A stretch of DNA of 64,000 nt from Thiocapsa marina 5811. GTDB taxonomy: Bacteria > Pseudomonadota > Gammaproteobacteria > Chromatiales > Chromatiaceae. The translations under genes were made by a program, and so were the position numbers. This document shows, piece by piece, positions 9,108 to 17,782 of this stretch. The stretch lies in assembly GCF_000223985.1 (NCBI RefSeq), contig NZ_AFWV01000001.1, forward strand, positions 434,001 to 498,000, given 5' to 3'. The notes beneath the pieces are model-generated. The model was not told where the DNA came from and searched no databases. It saw only the letters and a list, made by a program, of their open reading frames with translations. Each line of letters opens with the position of its first letter. The stretch's first letter is position 1.

Positions 9108-10580
9108 ATGAAGACACACCGCGACGACGGCCTTGTCCGAACCGCAATCCCGAGCGAGTCGACACCTGTCCCGAGCGCTTTGGCCTGGCTGCAGGTCTGG
9201 GTCATCGGCTCGGTCGCGGCCGTCTTGATGGTCATGATGGGCGGTGTGCATCCGGGCCCGCGCGCATTGGCGGGCGCGGCGATCACCGGGCTGTTCTTCT
9301 TGACCTGGACCTGGCGCCTCGCTCGCGGCTCGGGGGCGGATCATCGGGACCGCGGTTGGTTGTGGGTCTGGCTGGCTGTGTCGGGGTGGGTCGGGTTGCA
9401 GCTTCTGCCGTTGCCGCGGGCGGTCTTCGATTGGATCGGCGCCTATCCGCTCGATCTGCTCGCGCAGTATTCCGAGCTGCCGATCACCCGCCTTTCACCC
9501 AACATCTCCGCCACACTCGGATACTGGGGGATGTTTACGACCTATTGGGCTGCGGCCTCCTTGGTAGCGGCGCTGCCGCGGCGACAGCTGGCGGTGTTGG
9601 TGGGGATTCTGGTTGCGCTGGTTTTCGCCGAGGCCCTCTACGGATTCATTGCCCACATGGGGCGCTTCGAGACTGTCCTGGGGCTTTGGCCGGCGCCTGC
9701 CAATCACGGTGTCGTGGTCGGCACCTTTTGGAACCGCAACCACCTGGCGGGACTCCTGGCGCTCGGTTGGTCCCTCGGGATCGCGTATCTCTTGTTCGGC
9801 ACCCGGATGCGCCCGGTGCGCGTTCATGAGGTGCGCTACCTTCTTGTCCTCATCTTCAGTCTGGTCATGGCCTTGGCCCTGTTTAATTCGCTGTCCCGCT
9901 TGGGGACGGCCTCGGCGCTCTTCGGGCTGTTCGTCTTCGTTCTGCTGGCGCGGGCGAATCGGGTCGGGCGGGTGGCCGGATTGGAGCGGTTGTGGCTGTT
10001 CTCGGCGGGGTTGGTGGCCTTGGGATTGGCGATCGCCTTCGGGCTCGCGCCGTTGTTGCTGAGGTACTCGACGGTTGTGACCGACACCGGCCGTTTGGAG
10101 GCGCTGCTTCCCCTGGGGCACCTGCCGGCGAAGACGTGGATCGCCGGCGCCGGCGCCGGCGGGTTCGAGGACATCTTCAAATTGGTTCAGCCGGCTTCGC
10201 TCGCCCCGACCTTCGACTATCTGCACAACGACTGGGTGCAGTTTGTGCTCGAATTCGGCGTGCTCGGGACCGTTCTGGTGTCGTCGGCGTTGGTGGTGTG
10301 GTGGTGGCGGGCGTGGCCGAGCCGCCTCAACCGGCTGCGCGCCGGCGCGGCCGGCGGGATCGCCGCGATCGCTCTGCATAGCTTGGGTGATTTCAACCTG
10401 CAGATTCCGGGCACCGCCTTCGTTTTCTGGGTGGTCGTCGGGGTTGTGTGCAACCGGGCGCTCGAGCGCGAGGACGCCGCGCTCAGCGACGCCAAGGCAA
10501 GAAGCCGAGCCAGCGGCGTCGGGCCGGCGCCGTTCGAGGGTCGGCGCGGGGCGCGAGGCTCACGAGATCCTCGCCGTTGA
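9108..10580 (+). CDS. O-antigen ligase/polymerase-family membrane protein
   Basis: Integral membrane protein of 490 residues with about 10-12 hydrophobic segments, of the Wzy/WaaL (O-antigen ligase) superfamily, which polymerise or ligate undecaprenyl-linked glycans at the periplasmic face. The family signature loop is present: NHGVVVGTFWNRNHLAGLLAL, with later GAGAGGFEDIFKLVQP and YLHNDWVQFVLEFGVLG, which carry the conserved Asn-Arg-Asn-His-Leu and His-Asn-Asp patterns. Given the Wza/Wzc partners it is probably the exopolysaccharide polymerase. Its 3' end overlaps the convergent phosphatase gene by 98 nt. Confidence 0.82.
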   Translation: MKTHRDDGLVRTAIPSESTPVPSALAWLQVWVIGSVAAVLMVMMGGVHPGPRALAGAAITGLFFLTWTWRLARGSGADHRDRGWLWVWLAVSGWVGLQLLPLPRAVFDWIGAYPLDLLAQYSELPITRLSPNISATLGYWGMFTTYWAAASLVAALPRRQLAVLVGILVALVFAEALYGFIAHMGRFETVLGLWPAPANHGVVVGTFWNRNHLAGLLALGWSLGIAYLLFGTRMRPVRVHEVRYLLVLIFSLVMALALFNSLSRLGTASALFGLFVFVLLARANRVGRVAGLERLWLFSAGLVALGLAIAFGLAPLLLRYSTVVTDTGRLEALLPLGHLPAKTWIAGAGAGGFEDIFKLVQPASLAPTFDYLHNDWVQFVLEFGVLGTVLVSSALVVWWWRAWPSRLNRLRAGAAGGIAAIALHSLGDFNLQIPGTAFVFWVVVGVVCNRALEREDAALSDAKARSRASGVGPAPFEGRRGARGSRDPRR

Positions 10581-11283
10581 GCAAACGTCGCGGGTTCTCG
10601 CAGGTCAGCAATGTTGCTGCCTCCTCGCCCAGCCACTCGGCGACGCTGGCACGCCCGGCTGCCAGGGTGTCCGGGCTGCGCCCCGCCGCGCGATGCGCGT
10701 CCGAGGCGATCAGATGCACCCATCCCGACTCCAGCCAGCGCCGGCAGAGGCGCTGCATGCGCTCGCCGAAATCACCGCTGCAACTCTGTGCCGTGAGCTG
10801 TGCCTTGCATCCCCGGGCGATCCATTCCGCCAGTTGTTCCGGTCGTCGCGCAAGCCTCAGATTGCGCTCGGGATGGGCGATCACCGGCGTCACCCCGCGA
10901 TAGAGGAGCTGCTCGAGGATGGTCTCAGCGCCCATCGGGATCGTGGCCTTGGGGAGCTCGATCAGCGCGGCCTTGCCGAGGTCGTTGTAGGTCATCGCGG
11001 CGCCGTCCAGCAACTGGCGCGGCAACTCGGGCACCAGATGCAGCTCGGAGCCGGGATAAACGCGAAGCGGGATACCGACCTCGAGCAGACATTTCTGCAG
11101 GTTTGCCGACGCTTGCCGAATCGCGTCGGCGGGGTTGTCGTAGACCCCGTTCAGGTGATGAGGGGTGCAGACGAGCTCCTCGATCCCGCTCGTGGACGCG
11201 GCGCGGGCCATGTCCAGGGCTGCCTCGAGCGTGTGCGCGCCGTCGTCGATCCCCGGGAGGATGTGGCAGTGGCAATCGATCAT
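10483..11283 (-). CDS. PHP-family protein-tyrosine phosphatase (CpsB/YwqE-like)
   Basis: Manganese-dependent phosphotyrosine phosphatase of the polymerase/histidinol-phosphatase fold, 266 residues. Metal-binding motifs are visible: MIDCHCHILPGIDDGA at the N-terminus, ELVCTPHHLNGVY, VIAHPERN and LIASDAHR near the C-terminus. Enzymes of this family dephosphorylate the tyrosine-rich tail of the copolymerase kinase (here the Wzc-like protein at 13648-15978) and so control chain length and export. It is transcribed opposite to the rest of the cluster, and its last 98 nt overlap the polymerase gene tail to tail. Confidence 0.87.
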   Translation of the reverse strand: MIDCHCHILPGIDDGAHTLEAALDMARAASTSGIEELVCTPHHLNGVYDNPADAIRQASANLQKCLLEVGIPLRVYPGSELHLVPELPRQLLDGAAMTYNDLGKAALIELPKATIPMGAETILEQLLYRGVTPVIAHPERNLRLARRPEQLAEWIARGCKAQLTAQSCSGDFGERMQRLCRRWLESGWVHLIASDAHRAAGRSPDTLAAGRASVAEWLGEEAATLLTCENPRRLLNGEDLVSLAPRADPRTAPARRRWLGFLPWRR

Positions 11284-11557
11284 CGATTTCTATTCCAGTC
11301 CATTCCGTTGTGGGCCTGCTCCGCTCCTTCCAGTGCCCAGCCCCGCGAGCGGCCCCCTTCGTCAGGCAGCGCCTCGGGCCGCCGGTCGGTCATACGGGAA
11401 GCAATACTCGCGCCACAATCGGCCTAGTCGCGTGCAGACATCGACCGACATGCCGGTTCGGAACGAACGCGGCCCCTATGCTTCATCGTCTATACTTGGA
11501 GAACAGCGTTTCTTGACGTAAGCTCGCGAACATCAACACATGGATAGGAGATTTGAG
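11284..11557 (+). promoter_or_regulatory. Promoter region of the exopolysaccharide operon
   Basis: Divergent spacer between the phosphatase gene and the operon starting at 11558. It has a -10-like TATACT at 11491-11496 and a strong Shine-Dalgarno-like TAGGAG just before the chosen ATG. No convincing -35 box is seen, so the promoter position is tentative. Confidence 0.35.
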
Positions 11558-12373
11558 ATGCCGATGCGCCAATCCCGCGGACTTTCAGTCGTCGCGCTTC
11601 TCGTGTCCCTCGGCTTGTCGCTCGATGTCGGGGCGGCGGAGATCATCGGCAACCTGGCGACCGATCAGGCGGCAACGGTGACCGGGCAGGGCCTCGAGGT
11701 CAAGGTGCGACCCGGTCAGGATTACGTAGTGTTCTCCGGCGACAACATCCAAACCGTTGCTGGTGAGGGATTATCCGTTCTGACGATCCCCTGCAGGGGT
11801 ATCGTCAAGCTCTCCCCGGATTCCGCGGCCAGCGTCGAGCTCTCGGATGGCCGCTATCTGCTCGCGGTAGCGCACGGCGAAGTCGGGTTCGAGGTCCACC
11901 CGGGCGCGAACGTCTTCCTGGTGAACGGCGACGGGCTGATCGATCTGGGGCAGGGTACGGGCAAGGGCGGTGTGGCCGTCTCCGCCGATGGCGAAGATGG
12001 TTATTTGGTGTTGGTCGATGCGTCGGGCGGCGTCCAGGTCATCCAGCTGCAGACGAGTGCCTTGGTCTACGAAGGTCAGCCGAAGATCGACATGATCGAG
12101 GCTAGAGCCGGTGCCGCCGGCGGCTCCGTCGGCGTTGCCGGCGCTACCGGCGCCGCGGGCGGCTCCGTCGGCGTTGCAGGTGCCGCCGGCGGTGCCGGTG
12201 CCGCTGGCTTTGGCGTTGCCGGCGCGGGTGTTTCCGGGGCCGGCATCCTCGGGGGCCTCGGTGCAGCCACCTTGCCGTTAGCGGTGACCGCGACAGTTGC
12301 CGCAGTCACGGTCGCCGAGACCGTGAGGAGACGGAACGATGACGCCGGGCCGGCGAGCCCGGTGGTCCCCTGA
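11558..12373 (+). CDS. Secreted FecR-like protein with Gly/Ala-rich repeat tail
   Basis: Predicted periplasmic or secreted protein, about 271 residues. ATG 11558 is chosen because TAGGAG precedes it at a good distance; an in-frame ATG lies at 11540. The signal peptide is MPMRQSRGLSVVALLVSLG, continuing to GAAEI. The central region (about 40-175) is a beta-rich FecR-like domain (LEVKVRPGQDYVVFSGD, GIVKLSPDSAASVELSDGRY). The tail has collagen-like repeats (GAAGGSVGVAGATGAAGG) and a hydrophobic segment before a charged end. First gene of the operon. It could anchor or organise the polymer at the cell surface; I do not recognise a named family for the whole protein. Confidence 0.65.
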   Translation: MPMRQSRGLSVVALLVSLGLSLDVGAAEIIGNLATDQAATVTGQGLEVKVRPGQDYVVFSGDNIQTVAGEGLSVLTIPCRGIVKLSPDSAASVELSDGRYLLAVAHGEVGFEVHPGANVFLVNGDGLIDLGQGTGKGGVAVSADGEDGYLVLVDASGGVQVIQLQTSALVYEGQPKIDMIEARAGAAGGSVGVAGATGAAGGSVGVAGAAGGAGAAGFGVAGAGVSGAGILGGLGAATLPLAVTATVAAVTVAETVRRRNDDAGPASPVVP

Positions 12374-12581
12374 TTCAAGGCGAGGCGGTGTTCCCGTGAT
12401 CTCGAGTCGATCGGGCGGGCGCGCCGCGACCCACTCCGGGTGATCGTCTCGAGCGCCTTTACACCCTCCGAGTGCTTTGATGTCCTCTACTGCCGGTCTC
12501 TCGGCGTGCCTTTCCGCTCCGACGTATCCGCGACGAGAACCACTGGTTCACGGGCGGATCGCCTTAACGGTGTCTGAAGTG

Positions 12582-13625
12582 ATGAGTCGTAAGCCCTTCG
12601 CCGGCTGGTGTGTGCCGTTGCTAGTGTCCGTGATCGCGCTCGCGGGTTGCGCGACTCCCCGGAGCGATGGATCGGACGCCGCCGCGGCCGCGTCGATTGC
12701 CGCGGAGGCACAGGCTCGTGCGGACCAGGCGCGGGTGATGGATCTCAATCGCCAGCTCACCATGGCTGCCGCGGCGCAATCCTCGAACCTCTCCAGCCAC
12801 GACTACCGTCTGGGTCCGGGCGACGTGGTCAAGATCGAGGCCCCTCAGGCACCGGAGATCAATAGTCTCAGCGTGCGCATCACTGGTCCGGGCACCGTGA
12901 ATCTGCCCCTGGTCGGGGAGATTCGCCTGGGGGGTCTCACCACCGCCGAAGCCGAGCAGGCGTTGATGCAGCGCCTGAGCAGGTACATCCATTCGCCCCA
13001 GGTTGCGATCTTCATCGACCAATATGCCTCCCAGGAGGTCACGGTGACTGGAGCGGTCGCCAATCCCGGCGTCTTTCCGATGCAGCGACCGAGGACCCTC
13101 TTCGAGGTGCTCTCCATGGCCGGCGGCTTGGCGCCGAATGCAGGCTCGACGGTCAGTGTGCGCACCGGGGTGCGCGATCCGCAAACCGGCCAGGTCGCGA
13201 CCCATAACCTCATCGTCGACCTGCGCGACCTGGTGAAGGATCCGGGCGCCCAGGCGTTGGCCCTGCGCGGCGGCGACAGCGTCTATGTCCCGGAGGCAGG
13301 CGTCTTCTTCGTCGAGGGCGCGGTCGGCAAATCAGGCTCCTTCCCGCTGCGCCCGGACATGACCGTCCTCAAGGCGATCGCCATGGCGGGCGGAACGGAT
13401 TGGACGTCGGTCGAGAAGAATATCCGGGTGATCCGGCACGACGGGACCGGGTCGCCTCGGGAGATTCCGGTCGACCTCGTCGCGATCCGCGATCTCGGGC
13501 AGGAGGATATGCTTCTCCAGGACGGCGACGTGGTGGTGGTCGATACCAACTATGCCAAGAAGGGCGCCGTGGTGATGTGGAACCAAGCGCTCAGAGTGCT
13601 CTCGCTCGGCATTCTCTACCAATAA
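12582..13625 (+). CDS. Polysaccharide export outer-membrane lipoprotein (Wza-like)
   Basis: Wza-family exporter of 347 residues. ATG 12582 is chosen since it gives a short lipoprotein signal with lipobox LAGC (VSVIALAGCATPRS); the frame is open further upstream but without a signal. A polysaccharide-export domain follows (YRLGPGDVVKIEAPQAPEIN, VRITGPGTVNLPLVGEIRLG), then two SLBB-type domains (VTVTGAVANPGVFPMQRPRT and FFVEGAVGKSGSFPL). Forms the outer-membrane pore that works with the Wzc-like protein encoded 22 nt downstream. Confidence 0.9.
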   Translation: MSRKPFAGWCVPLLVSVIALAGCATPRSDGSDAAAAASIAAEAQARADQARVMDLNRQLTMAAAAQSSNLSSHDYRLGPGDVVKIEAPQAPEINSLSVRITGPGTVNLPLVGEIRLGGLTTAEAEQALMQRLSRYIHSPQVAIFIDQYASQEVTVTGAVANPGVFPMQRPRTLFEVLSMAGGLAPNAGSTVSVRTGVRDPQTGQVATHNLIVDLRDLVKDPGAQALALRGGDSVYVPEAGVFFVEGAVGKSGSFPLRPDMTVLKAIAMAGGTDWTSVEKNIRVIRHDGTGSPREIPVDLVAIRDLGQEDMLLQDGDVVVVDTNYAKKGAVVMWNQALRVLSLGILYQ

Positions 13626-13647
13626 AACACTCGAAAAGGACGATCGC

Positions 13648-15978
13648 GTGAAGCCTCTGCCGCCGCCCACCCCGTCAGCCTCGGCGCGGGTCCCCCAGTT
13701 GCGCCAGCCGGATCGGTTGGCGCCCTACGAGCCGCTGTATTACCCGGAGGCGGTGGAGGACGACGGCCTCGATTTGCGGGAGCTCTGGCGGATCGCGCTG
13801 AAGAATCGGCGAACCATCCTGCTGTTCGCCGCGATCGTCATCGTCACCGTGGCCTCCGCGACCCTCATCATGCGCCCGGTGTATCGGGCCACGACGGTGC
13901 TCGAGGTCTCGCCGCAGAGTCAGGGGATTGTTCAATTCCAGAATGTTCAAAGCACCACACAGGATTCGGCCACCTTTCAGCGCACCCAGATCGAGATCAT
14001 CAAGAGTCGAGTCGTCGCCGAGGCCGTCGTCAAACGATTGGATCTCGGCGAACACCCGGCCTTCAACGGCGAGCTTCGGCAACGCGATCTTGCGGCCGGA
14101 CTCCGCGAAATCTCCGGGATGCTGATTCGTCCGATCAAGGACGGTATCACTGGACTCTTCACCGGCGGTGCAGGGGGGCAGACCGCGAACGCCGATCTCT
14201 CCGGGAACAGTGCGGCCCCTTCCGAGGACCGCAAGATGCGTGCCCTGGTTGGCAGGGTACAAGGCGGCCTCACGGTGAACCCGATCCGCGCATCCAACCT
14301 GATCGAAATCAGTTTCGAGAGCCTCGATCGTCAACTCGCGGCCACCGTGACCAACGCGGTCGCCGACGCCTATCTCGCGCTCAGCGCCCGCAAGCGATTC
14401 GAGCTGTCGAGCGGCGCCGAGTCCTATCTCAAGAGCGAGATCGAGGAGCTACAGGGCAAGCTCGAGACCTCCGAGAAAGACCTTTACGCCTTCGCGCGCC
14501 AGAATCAAGTCGTGGATCTGGAGGACCGCAACAACATCATCGCAACCCGTCTGACCGAGCTGAACATCAACCTCTCCAAGGTCAAGGGCGAGCGGATCGC
14601 GGCCGAGTCGCTCTATCAACAGTTGGCGCAGGCGAACGTCGACAGTCTGCCGACCGTCCTGCAGGACAGCCGGATCACGGACCTCAAGGGCCAACTCTCC
14701 AGCCTGCGCGGCGAATACGCGCGCTTGGGCCAGACCTACACCTCCGAGTACCCGCGCATGCAGGAGCTGCAGCGCCAGATGGACGACATTCGAGCCACCC
14801 TGGAAAAAGAGCTCGGAGATCTCGTGGAGAGTCTGGAGGTGAATTACCGCCAGCTCGCCGATCGCGAGGAGCGGCTCACCCAAGCGGTCGAGCAGCAGAA
14901 GCAGGATCTTCTGGAGCTCCAGGATCGTGCCGTTCAATACAATATCCTCAAGCGCGAGTGGGAAACCAACAGCCAGCTCTACAGCGGACTGCTCGAACGC
15001 ATGAAGGAGGTCGGTGTCGCCGCAGGCATGGAGCGCGACTCGGCCTCGGTCATCGACCGTGCGCTCGTGCCCAACGGCCCGTTCGCGCCCAGGCTCAGCA
15101 GAAATCTCGCGATCGCGACCGTGCTTGGCCTGATGGGCGGGATCGGGCTCGCGCTGCTCCTGAATCTTCTGGACAACAGCGTTCGAGACCCCGAGGAGGT
15201 GGAGCGCTTGGTGCACCTCGTCAGTCTCGGGTTGTTGCCGCGCGTCGATCCCAAGGCGAACGTGCCCAGCGTGCCGATCGAGCTGATGGCCCATCTGCAA
15301 CGCGATCAGGGTCTTTCCGAGGCATTCCGGTCTATTCGCACCAGCCTCATGTTCGCGACCCCAGGGGGTGCTCCGAAGACTCTGATGGTCACCAGTGCCG
15401 TACCAGGGGAGGGCAAGAGCACCTCCTCGGTCAGTCTGGGCATCGTCCTGGCGCAGACCGGTGCCTCCGTCCTCTTGATCGACGGGGATCTGCGCAAACC
15501 GCGTCTCTACGGGATCTTCAATGTGCCGCGCGCCCCGGGGCTTACGGAATATCTGGTGCAGGGCGAGTCCGATGTCTTTTACCCGACGGCCATCGAAAAT
15601 CTAACCCTGATGGTCGCCGGGACGCCGCCTCCGAATCCCGCCGAGCTTCTGAGCTCGGGCGCGACCGACCGGATGCTCGAGGAGATGTCGCGTCGGTTCG
15701 ACTATGTGATCGTCGACAGCAGCCCCGTCATGGGACTCGCCGACCCTATCGTGCTGGCGACCAAGGTTAAGGGCGTACTTCTGGTTTCGGCTGCAGGATT
15801 GGTGAGCCGCGGTGCGTTGCGCGAGGCCGTGAAACGCTTGCGGGCGGTCGATGCACCCTTGGTCGGCTCCGTGCTCAATATGGTCGAGCCGCACAGCAGC
15901 GAGTACAACTACTACAACCGCTATTACTACAACTACGGTTCATACAAAGAGACGGCCCTGTATCGCGAGGTCGCCTGA
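13648..15978 (+). CDS. Wzc-like polysaccharide copolymerase/tyrosine autokinase
   Basis: Inner-membrane polysaccharide copolymerase fused to a BY-kinase; 776 residues from GTG 13648. A Wzz domain starts with LDLRELWRIALKNRRTILLF and the first membrane helix; a long coiled coil spans about 250-440; a second helix (LAIATVLGLMGGIGLALLL) precedes the kinase. Kinase motifs: Walker A SAVPGEGKSTSS near 588, Walker A' LLIDGDLRKP near 611, Walker B VIVDSSPVMGLAD near 686, and a C-terminal tyrosine cluster (EYNYYNRYYYNYGSY). Tyrosine phosphorylation would control assembly; the likely phosphatase is at 10483-11283. Confidence 0.93.
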   Translation: MKPLPPPTPSASARVPQLRQPDRLAPYEPLYYPEAVEDDGLDLRELWRIALKNRRTILLFAAIVIVTVASATLIMRPVYRATTVLEVSPQSQGIVQFQNVQSTTQDSATFQRTQIEIIKSRVVAEAVVKRLDLGEHPAFNGELRQRDLAAGLREISGMLIRPIKDGITGLFTGGAGGQTANADLSGNSAAPSEDRKMRALVGRVQGGLTVNPIRASNLIEISFESLDRQLAATVTNAVADAYLALSARKRFELSSGAESYLKSEIEELQGKLETSEKDLYAFARQNQVVDLEDRNNIIATRLTELNINLSKVKGERIAAESLYQQLAQANVDSLPTVLQDSRITDLKGQLSSLRGEYARLGQTYTSEYPRMQELQRQMDDIRATLEKELGDLVESLEVNYRQLADREERLTQAVEQQKQDLLELQDRAVQYNILKREWETNSQLYSGLLERMKEVGVAAGMERDSASVIDRALVPNGPFAPRLSRNLAIATVLGLMGGIGLALLLNLLDNSVRDPEEVERLVHLVSLGLLPRVDPKANVPSVPIELMAHLQRDQGLSEAFRSIRTSLMFATPGGAPKTLMVTSAVPGEGKSTSSVSLGIVLAQTGASVLLIDGDLRKPRLYGIFNVPRAPGLTEYLVQGESDVFYPTAIENLTLMVAGTPPPNPAELLSSGATDRMLEEMSRRFDYVIVDSSPVMGLADPIVLATKVKGVLLVSAAGLVSRGALREAVKRLRAVDAPLVGSVLNMVEPHSSEYNYYNRYYYNYGSYKETALYREVA

Positions 15979-16122
15979 GCCGAGGCGATGCGCAGACCGA
16001 AAACACTTGTTTCAGGCCCCCGGAGGCTGCACGACCAACCTTCGGCAGACGCCGTGTTTCCGATCGTCGGGGCGCCGTTCACAATACCGGCCGGTCGGGT
16101 GGACGAGGCCGGACGGGTGGAC

Positions 16123-16356
16123 GAGGCCGGTAGGGTGGACGAGCGAGAGCGAAGTCCACCGAACCCCGCGCCGGCGCCGGTGGACTGCGCTGCGCTTGTC
16201 CACCCTACAACGCAACGTCATCGCGGTGGCCGGCGTTATGAGGCCGGTAGGGTGGACGAGCGAGAGCGAAGTCCACCGAACCCCGCGCCGGCGCCGGTGG
16301 ACTGCGCTGCGCTTGTTCACCCTACAACGCAACGTCATCGCGGTGGCCGGCGTTAT
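16123..16356 (+). repeat. Two tandem 117-bp GTAG-hairpin repeats
   Basis: Unit 1 begins at 16123 and unit 2 at 16240, with one visible mismatch (CTTGTCCACC versus CTTGTTCACC). Each unit holds GTAGGGTGGAC...GTCCACC and GGTGGAC...GTCCACCCTAC, that is, REP-like hairpins with a GTAG tetranucleotide. Three shorter partial copies of the GGTGGACGAGGCCGG part precede unit 1 (about 16090-16125). They fill the gap between the Wzc-like gene and 16481. Confidence 0.85.
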
Positions 16357-16480
16357 GAGCACCGCGCGATCGTCGGCATAAACGGCGGGGGTCGGCGTTT
16401 TCGGCAATGGCCTGAGTGCGATCCGCAGGGATCGTTCGCTCGGGGTCTCCTCCGTCCCTTCGACAAGGCGTCCGTAACCC

Positions 16481-17782
16481 GTGTCCCGTGCTCTCGCCAT
16501 CGTCGCCTTGACCCTCTCTACCCTGCTCTGGGCGACGGCCGCCCTTCAGGGTTGGTGGGTGGATCGCCTGGCGGGAGAGGCGACACGCGATGCTCTCCCC
16601 GTCGATACCCTCGTCGATCCTGCGGCCCTGCCCACGCCGCCGCGTCTGCCTTGGAGCGGCGGCGAAGCCGCACGCGAATGGGCGCGTCGTCTCGTGCCCC
16701 TGTCAGGCGACACGTCCGAGCCTCGCGCGCTGTTGGAGGCCAGTCTACGCGAACGCCCCCTCTACGCCCCGATCTGGCTCGACCTCGCCGAGCTGCTTGC
16801 GTCTTCGGGTGATCAGGAGGGTGCCGCACGCAGTATTCGCGTCGCCCGCGCATTGTGGCCCGAGCGCGCGGTCCTGCAGCAGCGCGCAGCTTGGATGCAG
16901 GTCGTCTTGGGGCCGCCCGATGCGGCACTGGCCGCGCTCATGGACTATTGGGCGATTGCCCCCGGGGATGGGCTGCGGACATTAGGTCTCGCACGTCGTC
17001 TCGAGCCGGCGCCCGAGGCCCTGGTCGATGCTGCGGCGCACGTCTGGTCGCGTGCCCCGAACGAGGCCTCGGTGTATCAGCGTGGCCTCCTCGACCTCGC
17101 TCGCCGAGCCGGTGATTTGGCATTGGCCCAGGCCCTCTGGGCTCGGCTCGACGACAAGAGTCGCGCCTCGGAGGACCTCTTGTTTCCCTATCTTCAAATG
17201 CTCGCGACCCAAGGACGTCACGCGCAGGCCGATGCGGTTTGGGAGCAGGCGCTCGGTGAACCCCCCGGACTCGTCAACGGTCGCTTCGAGGAGCCGCTTG
17301 TGCCGCTCGGTCCCGACTTCAGGCCCGGTTGGGCCACGCCCGGGTGGCGCTATCACGCCACGGGCGACGGTTTCAGGATCGGCGTCGAAGGCCCGCAGGG
17401 CGATGCGCGGCACCACAGCCTGCGCATCGATTTCCTCGGCACCGAGAATGTCGATCTCGCTCAACCCAGCCAGATCATGCGCGTGCGGCCGGGCAGCTCC
17501 TACCGTCTGCGCGGCTACTGGTCAGGCGAGGACATCACGACGCGCTCGGGGGTCTTTGTCGAGCTTTACACCATCGCGACCCGTCCGGTGGTCCGGGCGC
17601 AAACCCCGCCGCGCCGGGGAAGCTGGGCCCGTGAACCCTTCGAGCTCGAGATCCAGGTACCGGAAGACTGTCTGCTCGTCACCATGCGGATTCGGCGCGT
17701 CGCGACCAACGCCCTGGACCGACGCTTGAGCGGGACACTCCGACTCGACACGCTTGAATTTCAGCCCCTGCCCAATGATTGA
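16481..17782 (+). CDS. TPR-like exopolysaccharide-cluster protein
   Basis: Exported or membrane-anchored protein of 433 residues starting at GTG 16481, with an N-terminal hydrophobic helix (AIVALTLSTLLWATAALQG). Residues about 75-265 are helical TPR-like repeats (APIWLDLAELLASSGDQEGA, ARRAGDLALAQALWARL). The C-terminal 160 residues look like a jelly-roll carbohydrate-binding module (GLVNGRFEEPL, then PGWRYH, RPGSSYRLRGYWSGEDI). That combination occurs in exopolysaccharide operons and may hold the polymer near the export machinery. The gene overlaps the next by 8 nt. No enzymatic function is visible. Confidence 0.7.
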   Translation: MSRALAIVALTLSTLLWATAALQGWWVDRLAGEATRDALPVDTLVDPAALPTPPRLPWSGGEAAREWARRLVPLSGDTSEPRALLEASLRERPLYAPIWLDLAELLASSGDQEGAARSIRVARALWPERAVLQQRAAWMQVVLGPPDAALAALMDYWAIAPGDGLRTLGLARRLEPAPEALVDAAAHVWSRAPNEASVYQRGLLDLARRAGDLALAQALWARLDDKSRASEDLLFPYLQMLATQGRHAQADAVWEQALGEPPGLVNGRFEEPLVPLGPDFRPGWATPGWRYHATGDGFRIGVEGPQGDARHHSLRIDFLGTENVDLAQPSQIMRVRPGSSYRLRGYWSGEDITTRSGVFVELYTIATRPVVRAQTPPRRGSWAREPFELEIQVPEDCLLVTMRIRRVATNALDRRLSGTLRLDTLEFQPLPND

